Assembly (NCBI RefSeq): GCF_003259505.1
Contig: NZ_QLLK01000016.1
Location: 1 to 64,000, forward strand
Origin: Algoriphagus yeomjeoni
GTDB taxonomy: Bacteria > Bacteroidota > Bacteroidia > Cytophagales > Cyclobacteriaceae
Length of the DNA stretch: 64,000 bases
Reading direction: 5' to 3'
A program made the position numbers and the translations under genes. The notes under the pieces are model-generated. The model did not search any database and was not told the DNA's origin. It worked only from the letters and a program-made list of their open reading frames with translations. Below are positions 1-6,474 of the stretch, in pieces. Every line of letters starts with the position of its first letter. Position 1 is the stretch's first letter.

Positions 1-69
1 GGAGGGTTCTGGGTTTGAGTCAAAGAAAATGAAATTACCGAGTGGATAACGATCTACTAAAAACAATAT
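1..69 (+). repeat. Left copy of a direct repeat preceding tRNA-Lys
   Basis: This stretch aligns with 494-561, including the gggaggg-type start, the aaagaaaa tract, the agtggataa word and the aatatg immediately before a tRNA-Lys. Its first ~20 bases look like a decayed tRNA anticodon-stem/T-arm (gggagggt-ctgg-ttgagt). The other copy is directly preceded by a truncated tRNA 5' half, so the same is probably true here, just outside the window. Seen directly as a repeat; the tRNA origin is inference. Confidence 0.6.
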
Positions 70-142
70 GATTCCGTAGCTCAGCTGGTAGAGCAATACA
101 CTTTTAATGTATGGGTCCTGGGTTCGAGCCCCAGCGGGATCA
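70..142 (+). tRNA. tRNA-Lys (anticodon TTT), copy 1
   Basis: The acceptor stem GATTCCG pairs with CGGGATC (one G-T wobble) and is followed by discriminator A. The D arm is GCTC/GAGC. The anticodon stem ATACA/TGTAT closes the 7-base loop CTTTTAA, with TTT at positions 34-36. The T arm is CTGGG-TTCGAGC-CCCAG. The 3' CCA is not encoded. It is nearly identical to the second copy at 562-634, from which it differs at one compensated acceptor-stem base pair. Confidence 0.95.
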
Positions 143-211
143 CTTGATAGCGTCAAGAAAAGCCTTGACAAAATTACAGTTTTAACTTACAAGGAGTTAA
201 AAAGAAAGTTT

Positions 212-285
212 CGGGGTGTAGCGTAGCCCGGTATCGCGCCTCGTTTGGGACGAGGAGGTCGTAGGTTCGAATCCTGCCACCCCGA
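212..285 (+). tRNA. tRNA-Pro (anticodon TGG)
   Basis: The acceptor stem CGGGGTG pairs perfectly with CACCCCG, followed by discriminator A. The anticodon stem CCTCG/CGAGG closes the loop TTTGGGA, giving anticodon TGG, which reads proline codons. The T loop is TTCGAAT. CCA is not encoded. It sits between tRNA-Lys and tRNA-Arg on the same strand. Confidence 0.95.
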
Positions 286-328
286 CTTTATTATTGTTAG
301 TTTGAAGTTCACTTCTCACTAATTGTCC

Positions 329-402
329 GGTCCTGTAGCTCAACCGGATAGAGCAACTGCCTTCTAAGCAGTAGGTTTCAGGTTCGAGTCCTGACAGGAT
401 CA
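329..402 (+). tRNA. tRNA-Arg (anticodon TCT)
   Basis: The acceptor stem GGTCCTG pairs with CAGGATC with one G-T pair. The anticodon stem ACTGC/GCAGT closes the loop CTTCTAA, giving anticodon TCT for AGA/AGG arginine codons. The T arm has the TTCGAGT loop. It is followed at once by a strong terminator hairpin, so it probably ends the Lys-Pro-Arg transcript. Confidence 0.95.
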
Positions 403-407
403 CTATT

Positions 408-437
408 CAAAAGCGGAATCACGTTCCGCTTTTTGTT
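408..437 (+). terminator. Intrinsic terminator after tRNA-Arg
   Basis: The hairpin AAAAGCGGAA / TTCCGCTTTT with a short loop is followed by more T residues. It lies directly downstream of the tRNA-Arg 3' end. Confidence 0.85.
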
Positions 438-452
438 TTATTATTAATTACC

Positions 453-510
453 GATTCCGTAGCTCAGCTGGTAGAGCATCCCGATTTTGATCGGGAGGGT
501 ACTGGTTTGG
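453..510 (+). pseudogene. Truncated tRNA (5' half and anticodon arm only)
   Basis: The 5' half GATTCCGTAGCTCAGCTGG matches tRNA-Lys copy 1 and continues through the D arm into an anticodon-stem-like CCCGA/TCGGG. That stem encloses only six bases (or eight with the alternative pairing), not the required seven. The T arm is decayed and no CGGGATC acceptor strand follows. The sequence instead runs into the direct repeat at 494-561. I read it as a broken tRNA gene, not a functional one. Confidence 0.7.
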
Positions 511-561
511 AGTTAAAGAAAAGAAATACAAAGTGGATAATGATTCACTATTATATAATAT
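494..561 (+). repeat. Right copy of the direct repeat preceding tRNA-Lys
   Basis: This is the diverged second copy of 1-69. Together with the following tRNA-Lys it shows that a block of [broken tRNA half - spacer - tRNA-Lys] was duplicated, with tRNA-Pro and tRNA-Arg lying between the copies. Confidence 0.6.
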
Positions 562-634
562 GATTCCTTAGCTCAGCTGGTAGAGCAATACACTTTTAAT
601 GTATGGGTCCTGGGTTCGAGCCCCAGAGGGATCA
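562..634 (+). tRNA. tRNA-Lys (anticodon TTT), copy 2
   Basis: It is identical to copy 1 except for the last acceptor pair. Here GATTCCT pairs with AGGGATC, so G-C has become T-A with both sides changed together. The anticodon loop CTTTTAA and the T arm are unchanged. The compensatory change argues that both copies fold and function. The 3' end runs directly into a terminator and then a GIY-YIG nuclease gene. Confidence 0.93.
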
Positions 635-635
635 C

Positions 636-668
636 AAGAAAGCAGACTAGAAATGGTCTGCTTTTCTT
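636..668 (+). terminator. Terminator between tRNA-Lys 2 and the nuclease gene
   Basis: The stem AGCAGAC / GTCTGCT is flanked by AAGAA and TTTCTT. It is identical to the hairpin at 1013-1045 and related to that at 1391-1416. It separates the tRNA from the nuclease start codon, which follows 27 bases after the hairpin. Confidence 0.8.
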
Positions 669-694
669 ATTTTTATGGCAATCTTTTTTTAACC

Positions 695-943
695 ATGGCC
701 ACTCTTTACATCCTTTTCTCTGAAAAGCTAAACAAATACTACGTTGGTGCATGCAAAGAATTAGAAAGGCGCTTATATGAGCATAATATTGGTCATTCCA
801 GATTTACCTCTACGGGAATTCCATGGAGGGTCGTGTATAAAGAGGCTTTCGAAGATCTACCATCTGCCAAAAGGAGAGAATCCCAAATTAAAAAGATGAA
901 ATCTAGAAAATATATTGAAGCGTTAGTAGACTCAACTCAGTAG
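695..943 (+). CDS. GIY-YIG family nuclease, cassette copy 1
   Basis: An 82-residue single-domain GIY-YIG protein. It shows the N-terminal YIL...KYYVGA strand pair that stands for GIY...YIG, the RRLYEHN helix, the FTSTGIPW segment and the C-terminal AKRRE..IKKMKSRK motif typical of the small stand-alone (UPF0213/YhbQ-like) branch. Such proteins are predicted single-strand or structure-cutting endonucleases, and their biological role is mostly unknown. The open frame extends upstream into tRNA-Lys 2, but those codons just translate the T arm. The ATG at 695 is the sensible start because the GIY strand follows at once. The stop codon TAG lies at the start of a tRNA-derived fragment. The gene is paralogous to 1068-1316, sharing most residues but with many synonymous differences. 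Confidence 0.9.
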   Translation: MATLYILFSEKLNKYYVGACKELERRLYEHNIGHSRFTSTGIPWRVVYKEAFEDLPSAKRRESQIKKMKSRKYIEALVDSTQ

Positions 944-1011
944 GGCATCCCGATTCTAATCGGGAGGGTCCTGGTTCCGTACAGTTGTCGGAACGAGCCC
1001 CAGAGGGATCA
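941..1011 (+). pseudogene. tRNA 3'-half fragment with hairpin inserted in the T loop, copy 1
   Basis: Starting at the nuclease stop codon, the sequence resembles the 3' half of a tRNA: D-stem-like (g)TAGGGC, anticodon-stem-like CCCGA/TCGGG around TTCTAA, a T arm, and acceptor strand AGGGATC plus A. No 5' acceptor half is present. The T loop is split after GTTC by a short self-complementary insert (hairpin at 974-994, GTTCCG/CGGAAC). It is almost identical to 1314-1384. Confidence 0.7.
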
Positions 1012-1012
1012 C

Positions 1013-1045
1013 AAGAAAGCAGACTAGAAATGGTCTGCTTTTCTT
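1013..1045 (+). terminator. Terminator before nuclease copy 2
   Basis: Exact copy of the hairpin at 636-668, within a longer block (617-683 versus 994-1060) in which the two cassettes are identical. Confidence 0.8.
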
Positions 1046-1067
1046 ATTTTTATGGCAATCGCTTTTT

Positions 1068-1316
1068 ATGGCTTCTGTTTATATCCTGTTTTCAGAAAAA
1101 CTTAACAAATACTATGTTGGTGCATGTACCAATATTGAAAGGCGCCTTTATGAACACAATATAGGTCATTCAAAATTTACTTCAACTGGAATCCCTTGGA
1201 CAGTAGTTTATACGGAATTTTTCGATGATTTACCTTCTGCAAAGCGAAGGGAATTACAAATCAAAAAAATGAAATCTAGGAAATACATTGAAGAATTAAT
1301 TTGCTCTGCACAGTAG
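1068..1316 (+). CDS. GIY-YIG family nuclease, cassette copy 2
   Basis: An 82-residue GIY-YIG protein, the same length as the gene at 695-943 and closely similar. It has YIL...KYYVGA, RRLYEHNIGHS, FTSTGIPW and the AKRRE..IKKMKSRK tail. The differences are mainly in the middle (TEFFDDL for KEAFEDL) and at the C-terminus. The ATG at 1068 lies 22 bases after the hairpin. The gene again ends CAG TAG, with the stop forming the first bases of a tRNA-derived fragment. There is no intron and no other domain, so if it is a homing-type nuclease, it is a minimal one. A role in cleaving the neighbouring tRNA sequence is only a guess. Confidence 0.9.
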   Translation: MASVYILFSEKLNKYYVGACTNIERRLYEHNIGHSKFTSTGIPWTVVYTEFFDDLPSAKRRELQIKKMKSRKYIEELICSAQ

Positions 1317-1384
1317 GGCATCCCGATTCTAATCGGGAGGGTCCTGGTTCCGTACAGTTGTCGGAACGAGCCCCAGCGGGATCA
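1314..1384 (+). pseudogene. tRNA 3'-half fragment with hairpin inserted in the T loop, copy 2
   Basis: It repeats 941-1011 apart from the first acceptor-strand base (CGGGATC here, AGGGATC there). The T-loop insert forms the hairpin GTTCCG/CGGAAC at 1347-1367. It is followed by a variant terminator but no third nuclease gene, so this is the end of the tandem. Confidence 0.7.
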
Positions 1385-1390
1385 CTAGAT

Positions 1391-1416
1391 AGCAGTCCAA
1401 ACGGGCTGCTTTTCTT
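1391..1416 (+). terminator. Terminator closing the tRNA/nuclease tandem
   Basis: The hairpin AGCAGTCC / GGGCTGCT is followed by TTTCTT. It resembles the two earlier hairpins in its outer pairs and tail but has a different inner stem. Confidence 0.75.
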
Positions 1417-1481
1417 ATTTTTAGGCATTTCTATGGTTTGTTGTGTCATTCCTTCACCATTAAAGGAAGTAGGATGGAAGG

Positions 1482-1522
1482 AAAAAAAAATGCCCCCATC
1501 AAGCTATTCACTTAATGGGGGC
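1482..1522 (-). terminator. Terminator of the DUF1080/cytochrome/Gfo-Idh operon
   Basis: The stem TGCCCCCATT / AATGGGGGCA, read on the minus strand, is followed by a run of nine T residues (plus-strand A run at 1482-1490). It lies about 20 bases beyond the DUF1080 stop codon. Confidence 0.85.
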
Positions 1523-1542
1523 AGACTCAAAGGGAAGTTTCC

Positions 1543-2280
1543 TTAAAGCTTCTTAATCATCACATTTTTAAAATAAACTAGATCACTATGATCTTGGAGT
1601 GCAATTCTCCCCTTTTTGAACGTACCCCAATTAGGCATGTTCTTGAATTTGCTGTCAGCAACCAATGCTTCCCATTCAGGTGTCCAAAGCGTAGTGCTTA
1701 CCACTGTGGTTCCGTTAAGAATAAGATCTAGCTGGCCATTGTTTGAGATGATCTCCGCTGAGTTCCACTCTCCATGTGGCTTAACGGTTTCTTCACTGCT
1801 TACAATCAAATCATACAGGTCTCCAGCTCTATGGCTGATGATTTTAGCATCAGGGTGGCCATCATTATCTAGCACCTGCATTTCTAAGCCAGTATTATAG
1901 GTGTTCTCATATTCTGGAGCTTCTTGTACATAGAATATGAGACCACTATTACCGTTCTCGGCGATTTTCCAATCGTATTTCAAATGAAAATTCTCATATT
2001 CTTCATTGGTTACGATATCTCCTCCTTCTCCGGCTTCCTTGTCAATATTCTCTACATCAAGATAGACTTCACCATTTTCAATTTTCCAGGCATCTATGGC
2101 ATCTCCTCCATTGTATTTATGCCACTTGGAGAAATCATTATTTGCAAATAGATCAACCCATTCTTCTTCCTGAGATTCAGAAACAGTCACTTCTTCTACT
2201 TCAGTTTCGACTGTTTTCTCGCCAGAGCATGAAGCAAGGATTCCTGCCAAAGCTGCGACGATGATATAGTTAATCTTCAT
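1543..2280 (-). CDS. DUF1080 lipoprotein (3-keto-disaccharide hydrolase family)
   Basis: 245 residues. A lipoprotein signal ends in LASC with the lipidated Cys at 18, followed by a Glu-rich linker and one DUF1080 domain. Features of that family are the WVDLFANNDFSKW start, the NSGLIFYVQ strand, the TGLEMQVLDN strand with Asp/Asn, and the C-terminal GRIALQDHSDLVYFKNV. PF06439 is a concanavalin-like fold, now called 3-keto-disaccharide hydrolase because members hydrolyse 3-keto-glycosides. This copy is the last gene of a four-gene operon and starts one base after the cytochrome c stop. With a sugar dehydrogenase encoded nearby, cleavage of oxidised glycosides in the periplasm is a good guess. 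The exact substrate cannot be read from the sequence. Confidence 0.88.
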   Translation of the reverse strand: MKINYIIVAALAGILASCSGEKTVETEVEEVTVSESQEEEWVDLFANNDFSKWHKYNGGDAIDAWKIENGEVYLDVENIDKEAGEGGDIVTNEEYENFHLKYDWKIAENGNSGLIFYVQEAPEYENTYNTGLEMQVLDNDGHPDAKIISHRAGDLYDLIVSSEETVKPHGEWNSAEIISNNGQLDLILNGTTVVSTTLWTPEWEALVADSKFKNMPNWGTFKKGRIALQDHSDLVYFKNVMIKKL

Positions 2281-2281
2281 T

Positions 2282-2704
2282 TTACTTTTTCAAAAGTAGA
2301 ACGTATGCTACCATATCCTTAGCATCTTCTATGCTCAAAGCTGGGTGTGGAGGCATTGGGATTTCCCCCCAGGTTCCCACGCCACCTTCAATTACTTTTT
2401 TGGCCAGCATTTCGATGTTTTCTTCCGTAGCTTCGTATTTAGCTGCTACATCTGCATAGGAAGGGCCTACGATCTTCCTTTCTACCATATGACAAGATGT
2501 ACAATCAGAAGCCTTTAATTTTGCTAAACCTTTGATGTAAATTGGATTATCTTGGTATTTTTCTTCCAAACTCATTTCTACTTCAGGTGTCGCTGGGGTA
2601 GCGACAGTTTCAGCGGTTTCAGTAGTTTTTTCTCCGCCACCGCAGGCAAATGCCAATCCTGCCATTGCTGCAATTGCAAAGTTTATTGGTTTTGTGATTT
2701 TCAT
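2282..2704 (-). CDS. c-type cytochrome lipoprotein (cytochrome c551/c552-like)
   Basis: 140 residues. The lipoprotein signal ends in AFAC (Cys 21), followed by a Thr/Ala/Pro/Glu-rich spacer and then one class I cytochrome domain. Haem is attached at CTSCH (68-72), with the usual downstream VGPSY and the axial Met in EIPMPPHP (about 117). It is tethered to the membrane facing the periplasm. It lies in one operon with Gfo/Idh, TIM-barrel and DUF1080 genes, and opposite the GMC dehydrogenase operon. It is therefore the likely electron acceptor of that dehydrogenase, like LacB in LacABC-type glucoside 3-dehydrogenases. That pairing is inferred from the neighbourhood. Confidence 0.9.
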   Translation of the reverse strand: MKITKPINFAIAAMAGLAFACGGGEKTTETAETVATPATPEVEMSLEEKYQDNPIYIKGLAKLKASDCTSCHMVERKIVGPSYADVAAKYEATEENIEMLAKKVIEGGVGTWGEIPMPPHPALSIEDAKDMVAYVLLLKK

Positions 2705-2732
2705 AAATGTTATAAATAAATTGTTTAAGTAA

Positions 2733-3785
2733 TTAGATTCCTAAAATTCGTTTGTTGAATTCCTCGTCTGCTCCTCTACCAGCAAAGTCATCAAATGCTT
2801 TTTCTGTGACGTTAATGATGTGGGATGCGATAAATGGAGCGCCTTCTGCGGCTCCTTGCTCAGGATGCTTGATCGCACACTCCCATTCCAAAACGGCCCA
2901 TCCATCATAATCGTACTGCGAAAGTTTGCTAAAAATTCCGCTAAAATCAACTTGGCCGTCTCCCAAAGATCTGAAGCGACCTGCTCGCTCTACCCATCCT
3001 TGGTATCCACCATAGACGCCTTGCTTCCCTGTCGGGTTGAACTCAGCATCTTTTACGTGGAACATTTTGATTCTTTCATGGTAAAAATCAATGAATTGCA
3101 AATAGTCTAAGCACTGTAGCACAAAGTGGCTTGGGTCATACAGGATGTTGGCACGCTTATGATTATTGACTTTATCTAGAAACATTTCAAATGTCACTCC
3201 GTCATGCAAATCTTCTCCCGGGTGAAGCTCATAGCATACATCAACGCCGTATTTATCGAATTCATCAAGGATAGGAGTCCATCTTTTGGCTAGCTCAGTG
3301 AATCCAGTTTCGACCAAACCAGCAGGTCTTTGAGGCCATGGATAAACCGTATGCCACATCAATGCACCCGAAAAAGTAGCATGTGCGGTGAGCCCCATAT
3401 TGTGAGAAGCTTTTGCTGCATACTTCAATTGCTGCACTGCCCAGTCAGTTTTTCCTTGCAGGTTTCCCTTCAGATTATCAGGAGCAAAGCCATCAAATAA
3501 CTCGTTGTATGCCGGATGAACAGCTACCAATTGTCCTTGCAGGTGAGTAGATAATTCAGTAACCTGTAAGCCAGCTTCTTCTACTGTACCCTTGATCTCA
3601 TCTGCGTAAGTTTTACTTTCTGCAGCTTTCTGCAAATCAATCATTCGACCATCCCAAGATGGTATTTGAACACCAGCATAGCCAAGGTCGGCCATGTAGT
3701 TACAAATGTTCTTAAGATTATTAAATGGTTCTTTGTCGTCAATAAATTGTGCGAGGAAAATCGCAGGGCCTTTAATTGTCTTCAT
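2733..3785 (-). CDS. Sugar phosphate isomerase/epimerase family protein (TIM barrel)
   Basis: 350 residues of the AP-endonuclease-2/xylose-isomerase-like TIM-barrel family, with no signal peptide, so probably cytoplasmic. Likely metal ligands are visible in order: the Glu of CYELHPGED, the Asp/His of LYDPSHF, the His of FHVKDAEF and the Glu of VLEWECA. The family includes isomerases, epimerases and dehydratases of sugars, inositols and keto-sugars. It is the second gene of the operon, 32 bases after Gfo/Idh and 28 before the cytochrome gene. Gfo/Idh plus this barrel is a common bacterial pair for oxidised sugars. The precise reaction is unknown. Confidence 0.85.
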   Translation of the reverse strand: MKTIKGPAIFLAQFIDDKEPFNNLKNICNYMADLGYAGVQIPSWDGRMIDLQKAAESKTYADEIKGTVEEAGLQVTELSTHLQGQLVAVHPAYNELFDGFAPDNLKGNLQGKTDWAVQQLKYAAKASHNMGLTAHATFSGALMWHTVYPWPQRPAGLVETGFTELAKRWTPILDEFDKYGVDVCYELHPGEDLHDGVTFEMFLDKVNNHKRANILYDPSHFVLQCLDYLQFIDFYHERIKMFHVKDAEFNPTGKQGVYGGYQGWVERAGRFRSLGDGQVDFSGIFSKLSQYDYDGWAVLEWECAIKHPEQGAAEGAPFIASHIINVTEKAFDDFAGRGADEEFNKRILGI

Positions 3786-3817
3786 TTTTCTTAGATTAAA
3801 ATATTAGGTTCAAGAAT

Positions 3818-4987
3818 TTATTTTTCAACTATGAATGGTGTCCACTTCGTATCAGACTCATTGCTTTTTAATACATGATCTATGAAAGCCATTCCTCTGA
3901 TTCCATCTTCTATACCAGGGTAATCTTCCCATTCAGGTTTTGGAATTTCTCCGGCTCTCTCTGCATAGATACAGCGTGCAAAATTTCTATACAAATTAGC
4001 AAATGCCTCCACGTAGCCTTCTGGGTGTCCTGCTGGGGTTCTGGTGTTTTCATTTGCCAGAGACCCAAGGTATCCTGTTCCAGCTCTTAAAATCTGGGCT
4101 GGAGCGTCTGGCCATCGGGCAATCAGCGTGTTATTTAACTCTTGCTGCCATTCCAAGCCGCCTTTTTCGCCATAGATGCGAATTCTGAGATTGTTTTCTG
4201 CACCTGTGTCTGTTTGCGAAGCTGTAAGTACGCCAGAAGCACCATTTTCAAACCTCATCAAAACTACGCCATCATCGTCGATGGGTCTTCCTTCAATTTT
4301 AATATATAAATCTGCGCAAATAGCAGATACCTTTTCTCCAGAAACATACTCTGCTAAGTGGAATGCATGCGTGCCTATATCTCCCATGCAGCCCGCTAAT
4401 CCGTTTCTCTTCGGATCGGTCCGCCATTCTGCCTGCTTGTTGTTTTCTGATTCGAGTAATTTCCAAAGCCAACCTTGAGGATATTCTACGTACACTTTTC
4501 TCACTTTACCTATTTCACCTTCAGCAATCATTTGTTTTGCTTGCTTGATCATAGGATACCCTGAGTAAGTATGCGTCAGTAAGAAACGCTTGTCAGAAGC
4601 TTTTACAATATGGTAGAGGTCCTTAGCTTCTTGGTAATTTAAAGTCAGCGGCTTGTCCAATGCGACATGAAAGCCATGCTTAAGTGCTTTTACTGCAGGA
4701 TCGAAATGGACATTATTTGGGGTCACAATAGCAACCACGTCAATTCGCTCAGACTCTGGAAGTTCAAGTTCCTTGGCAAACATCTCATCATAACTGGCAT
4801 AAACACGTGTAGGGTCTAGCATGAGTTCTTCCCCTCGTTGTTTTGATTTTTCAGGATTTGAGCTGAATGCACCTGCGACAAGTTCGAACATGCCGTCCAT
4901 CAATGCTCCATTTAAATGAATAGCTCCGATAAAAGACCCTGGACCACCACCTATTAGTCCGATTTTTAATTTTTCTGAGGATAACAT
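3818..4987 (-). CDS. Gfo/Idh/MocA family oxidoreductase
   Basis: 389 residues. The N-terminal Rossmann domain has KIGLIGGGPGSF, then VAIVTPNNVHFDPA and the ALDKPLTL segment (the EKP signature with Asp for Glu). The C-terminal domain contains GDIGTHAFHLAEY with the usual catalytic-site His. It has no Tat or Sec signal, unlike many exported relatives, so it is probably a cytoplasmic NAD(P)-dependent sugar or cyclitol dehydrogenase. It is the first gene of a minus-strand operon that is divergent from the MFS/GMC operon across a 252-base spacer. That arrangement suggests joint control. Its exact substrate cannot be told. Confidence 0.9.
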   Translation of the reverse strand: MLSSEKLKIGLIGGGPGSFIGAIHLNGALMDGMFELVAGAFSSNPEKSKQRGEELMLDPTRVYASYDEMFAKELELPESERIDVVAIVTPNNVHFDPAVKALKHGFHVALDKPLTLNYQEAKDLYHIVKASDKRFLLTHTYSGYPMIKQAKQMIAEGEIGKVRKVYVEYPQGWLWKLLESENNKQAEWRTDPKRNGLAGCMGDIGTHAFHLAEYVSGEKVSAICADLYIKIEGRPIDDDGVVLMRFENGASGVLTASQTDTGAENNLRIRIYGEKGGLEWQQELNNTLIARWPDAPAQILRAGTGYLGSLANENTRTPAGHPEGYVEAFANLYRNFARCIYAERAGEIPKPEWEDYPGIEDGIRGMAFIDHVLKSNESDTKWTPFIVEK

Positions 4988-5239
4988 ATGTAAAAAGACT
5001 ATATATTCAGGATTAAATACTTGAAATAATTGAATCTGAATTGAAAAACCTTCGGTCTTCGACTGAATTGATAGAATAATTGACCAATAGCTTCATCTTG
5101 GTATGAGTGGCTTTTGAGTTGGTTTCAAGTCAGAACTTTATGAAGTAGTTTGTACGCTCTAAAATACTTCAAATTGGTTAAAGTTTAAACCATACCTAAT
5201 TCTTAATAGTTATCGTAATCCTAATCTTTTCCTAAACCC

Positions 5240-6457
5240 ATGAATATCAACGTAAAGCTTCGCCTTTCTTTAATGATGTTTTTGGAGTTTTTTATTTGGA
5301 GTTCATGGTATGTAACTATGGGGACTTTTCTTGGATCAAATCTAACGGCAAAAGATCAGGATGTCTCTCTGGCTTTTTCTACGCAATCATTCGGTGCCAT
5401 CATCGCACCATTTATAGTAGGGTTGATTGCTGACCGGTATTTTCATGCACAGCGAATCTTGGGAGTGATTCATCTAATGGGTGCTGGCCTGATGTATGTA
5501 CTCTACACTTCATCTGATTTCTCTGGATTTTTCCCAATCCTACTTTTATACATGATTCTGTTTATGCCAACTTTAGCTTTGGTCAATTCAATCTCCTTTC
5601 ATCAAATGAAAAATCCTGCTAAGGAATTTTCATTTATTCGAGTTTGGGGTACAATAGGTTGGATCACAGCCGGGTTATTGATCAGTTTTTTGTCATGGGA
5701 TAGTCAGGTAGGATTAAGGGAAGGTTTATTGAGAAATACCTGGATGATGGCAGCCATTAGCTCTTTAATATTAGGGGTGTTTAGTTTTATGCTTCCGCAT
5801 ACTCCCCCACAGGCTAGGGTCAAGGGACAATTCAAACTTTCTGAAGCACTAGGACTAGATGCATTAGGAATGCTAAAACATAAAAATTACGCGGTTTTCT
5901 TCGTTTCCTCGATTCTGATCTGCATTCCTCTTGCTTTCTACTATCAAAGCACAAGCCCATTTCTGACTGAGATAGGTATGGAAAATTCTACTGGGAAAAT
6001 GGCAATGGGGCAAGCTTCAGAGGTGATTTTTATGCTGGCTTTACCAATTTTCTTCGTCAGATTTGGCATTAAAAAAACCTTGATTGTCGCCATGATAGCT
6101 TGGGCAGTACGCTATGCTTTCTTCGCTTTAGGAGATGCAAATGAGGGCGTTTGGATGCTTCTAGCTGGGATCGCTCTTCATGGGATATGCTATGATTTCT
6201 TTTTTGTGAGTGGTCAGATTTATACCGACTTTCATGCAGGAACAAAATATAAATCATCAGCTCAAGGTTTAATTACTTTGGCTACCTACGGAATAGGGAT
6301 GCTAATTGGCTTCTGGGCGGCGGGTTTGATTTCAAATTATTATTCGAATGATGGTGGAGAACACATTTGGCAATCAATTTGGTTAATTCCTTCTGGTATT
6401 TCTGTTTTGGTTTTGCTACTTTTCACTGCTCTTTTCAAGAAGGAACAAATAAATTAA
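5240..6457 (+). CDS. Nucleoside/sugar permease, MFS (NupG/XapB-like)
   Basis: 405 residues with about twelve hydrophobic segments. The N-terminus LRLSLMMFLEFFIWSSWYV and the ADRYFHAQRIL loop after helix 2 match the nucleoside:H+ symporter branch of the MFS. FIRVWGTIGWI and the C-terminal half also follow that family. Bacteroidota members are often found in carbohydrate loci and may carry substrates other than nucleosides. It is the first gene of the plus-strand operon, 17 bases before the isomerase gene. The promoter should lie in 4988-5239, but I see no clear TAnnTTTG element there. It is likely to import a product of the periplasmic pathway encoded beside it. Confidence 0.85.
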   Translation: MNINVKLRLSLMMFLEFFIWSSWYVTMGTFLGSNLTAKDQDVSLAFSTQSFGAIIAPFIVGLIADRYFHAQRILGVIHLMGAGLMYVLYTSSDFSGFFPILLLYMILFMPTLALVNSISFHQMKNPAKEFSFIRVWGTIGWITAGLLISFLSWDSQVGLREGLLRNTWMMAAISSLILGVFSFMLPHTPPQARVKGQFKLSEALGLDALGMLKHKNYAVFFVSSILICIPLAFYYQSTSPFLTEIGMENSTGKMAMGQASEVIFMLALPIFFVRFGIKKTLIVAMIAWAVRYAFFALGDANEGVWMLLAGIALHGICYDFFFVSGQIYTDFHAGTKYKSSAQGLITLATYGIGMLIGFWAAGLISNYYSNDGGEHIWQSIWLIPSGISVLVLLLFTALFKKEQIN

Positions 6458-6474
6458 CTTCAATTAAAACCCTA

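Noticed and set aside
152..169. Small hairpin GTCAAG/CTTGAC between tRNA-Lys 1 and tRNA-Pro as terminator
   Set aside because: There is no T run after it; it may be a processing signal or chance.
38..540. AGTGGATAA words resembling half of a DnaA box (near 41-50 and 531-540)
   Set aside because: They are part of the direct repeat before the tRNA-Lys genes, differ from TGTGGATAA and do not cluster as an origin would.
599..694. Upstream extension of the first GIY-YIG frame into tRNA-Lys
   Set aside because: These codons translate the tRNA T arm and the terminator. The GIY fold begins right after the ATG at 695.
1301..1546. Open frame of ~80 codons over the third tRNA fragment and terminators
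   Set aside because: It is composed of tRNA and hairpin sequence and resembles no protein; an accidental frame.
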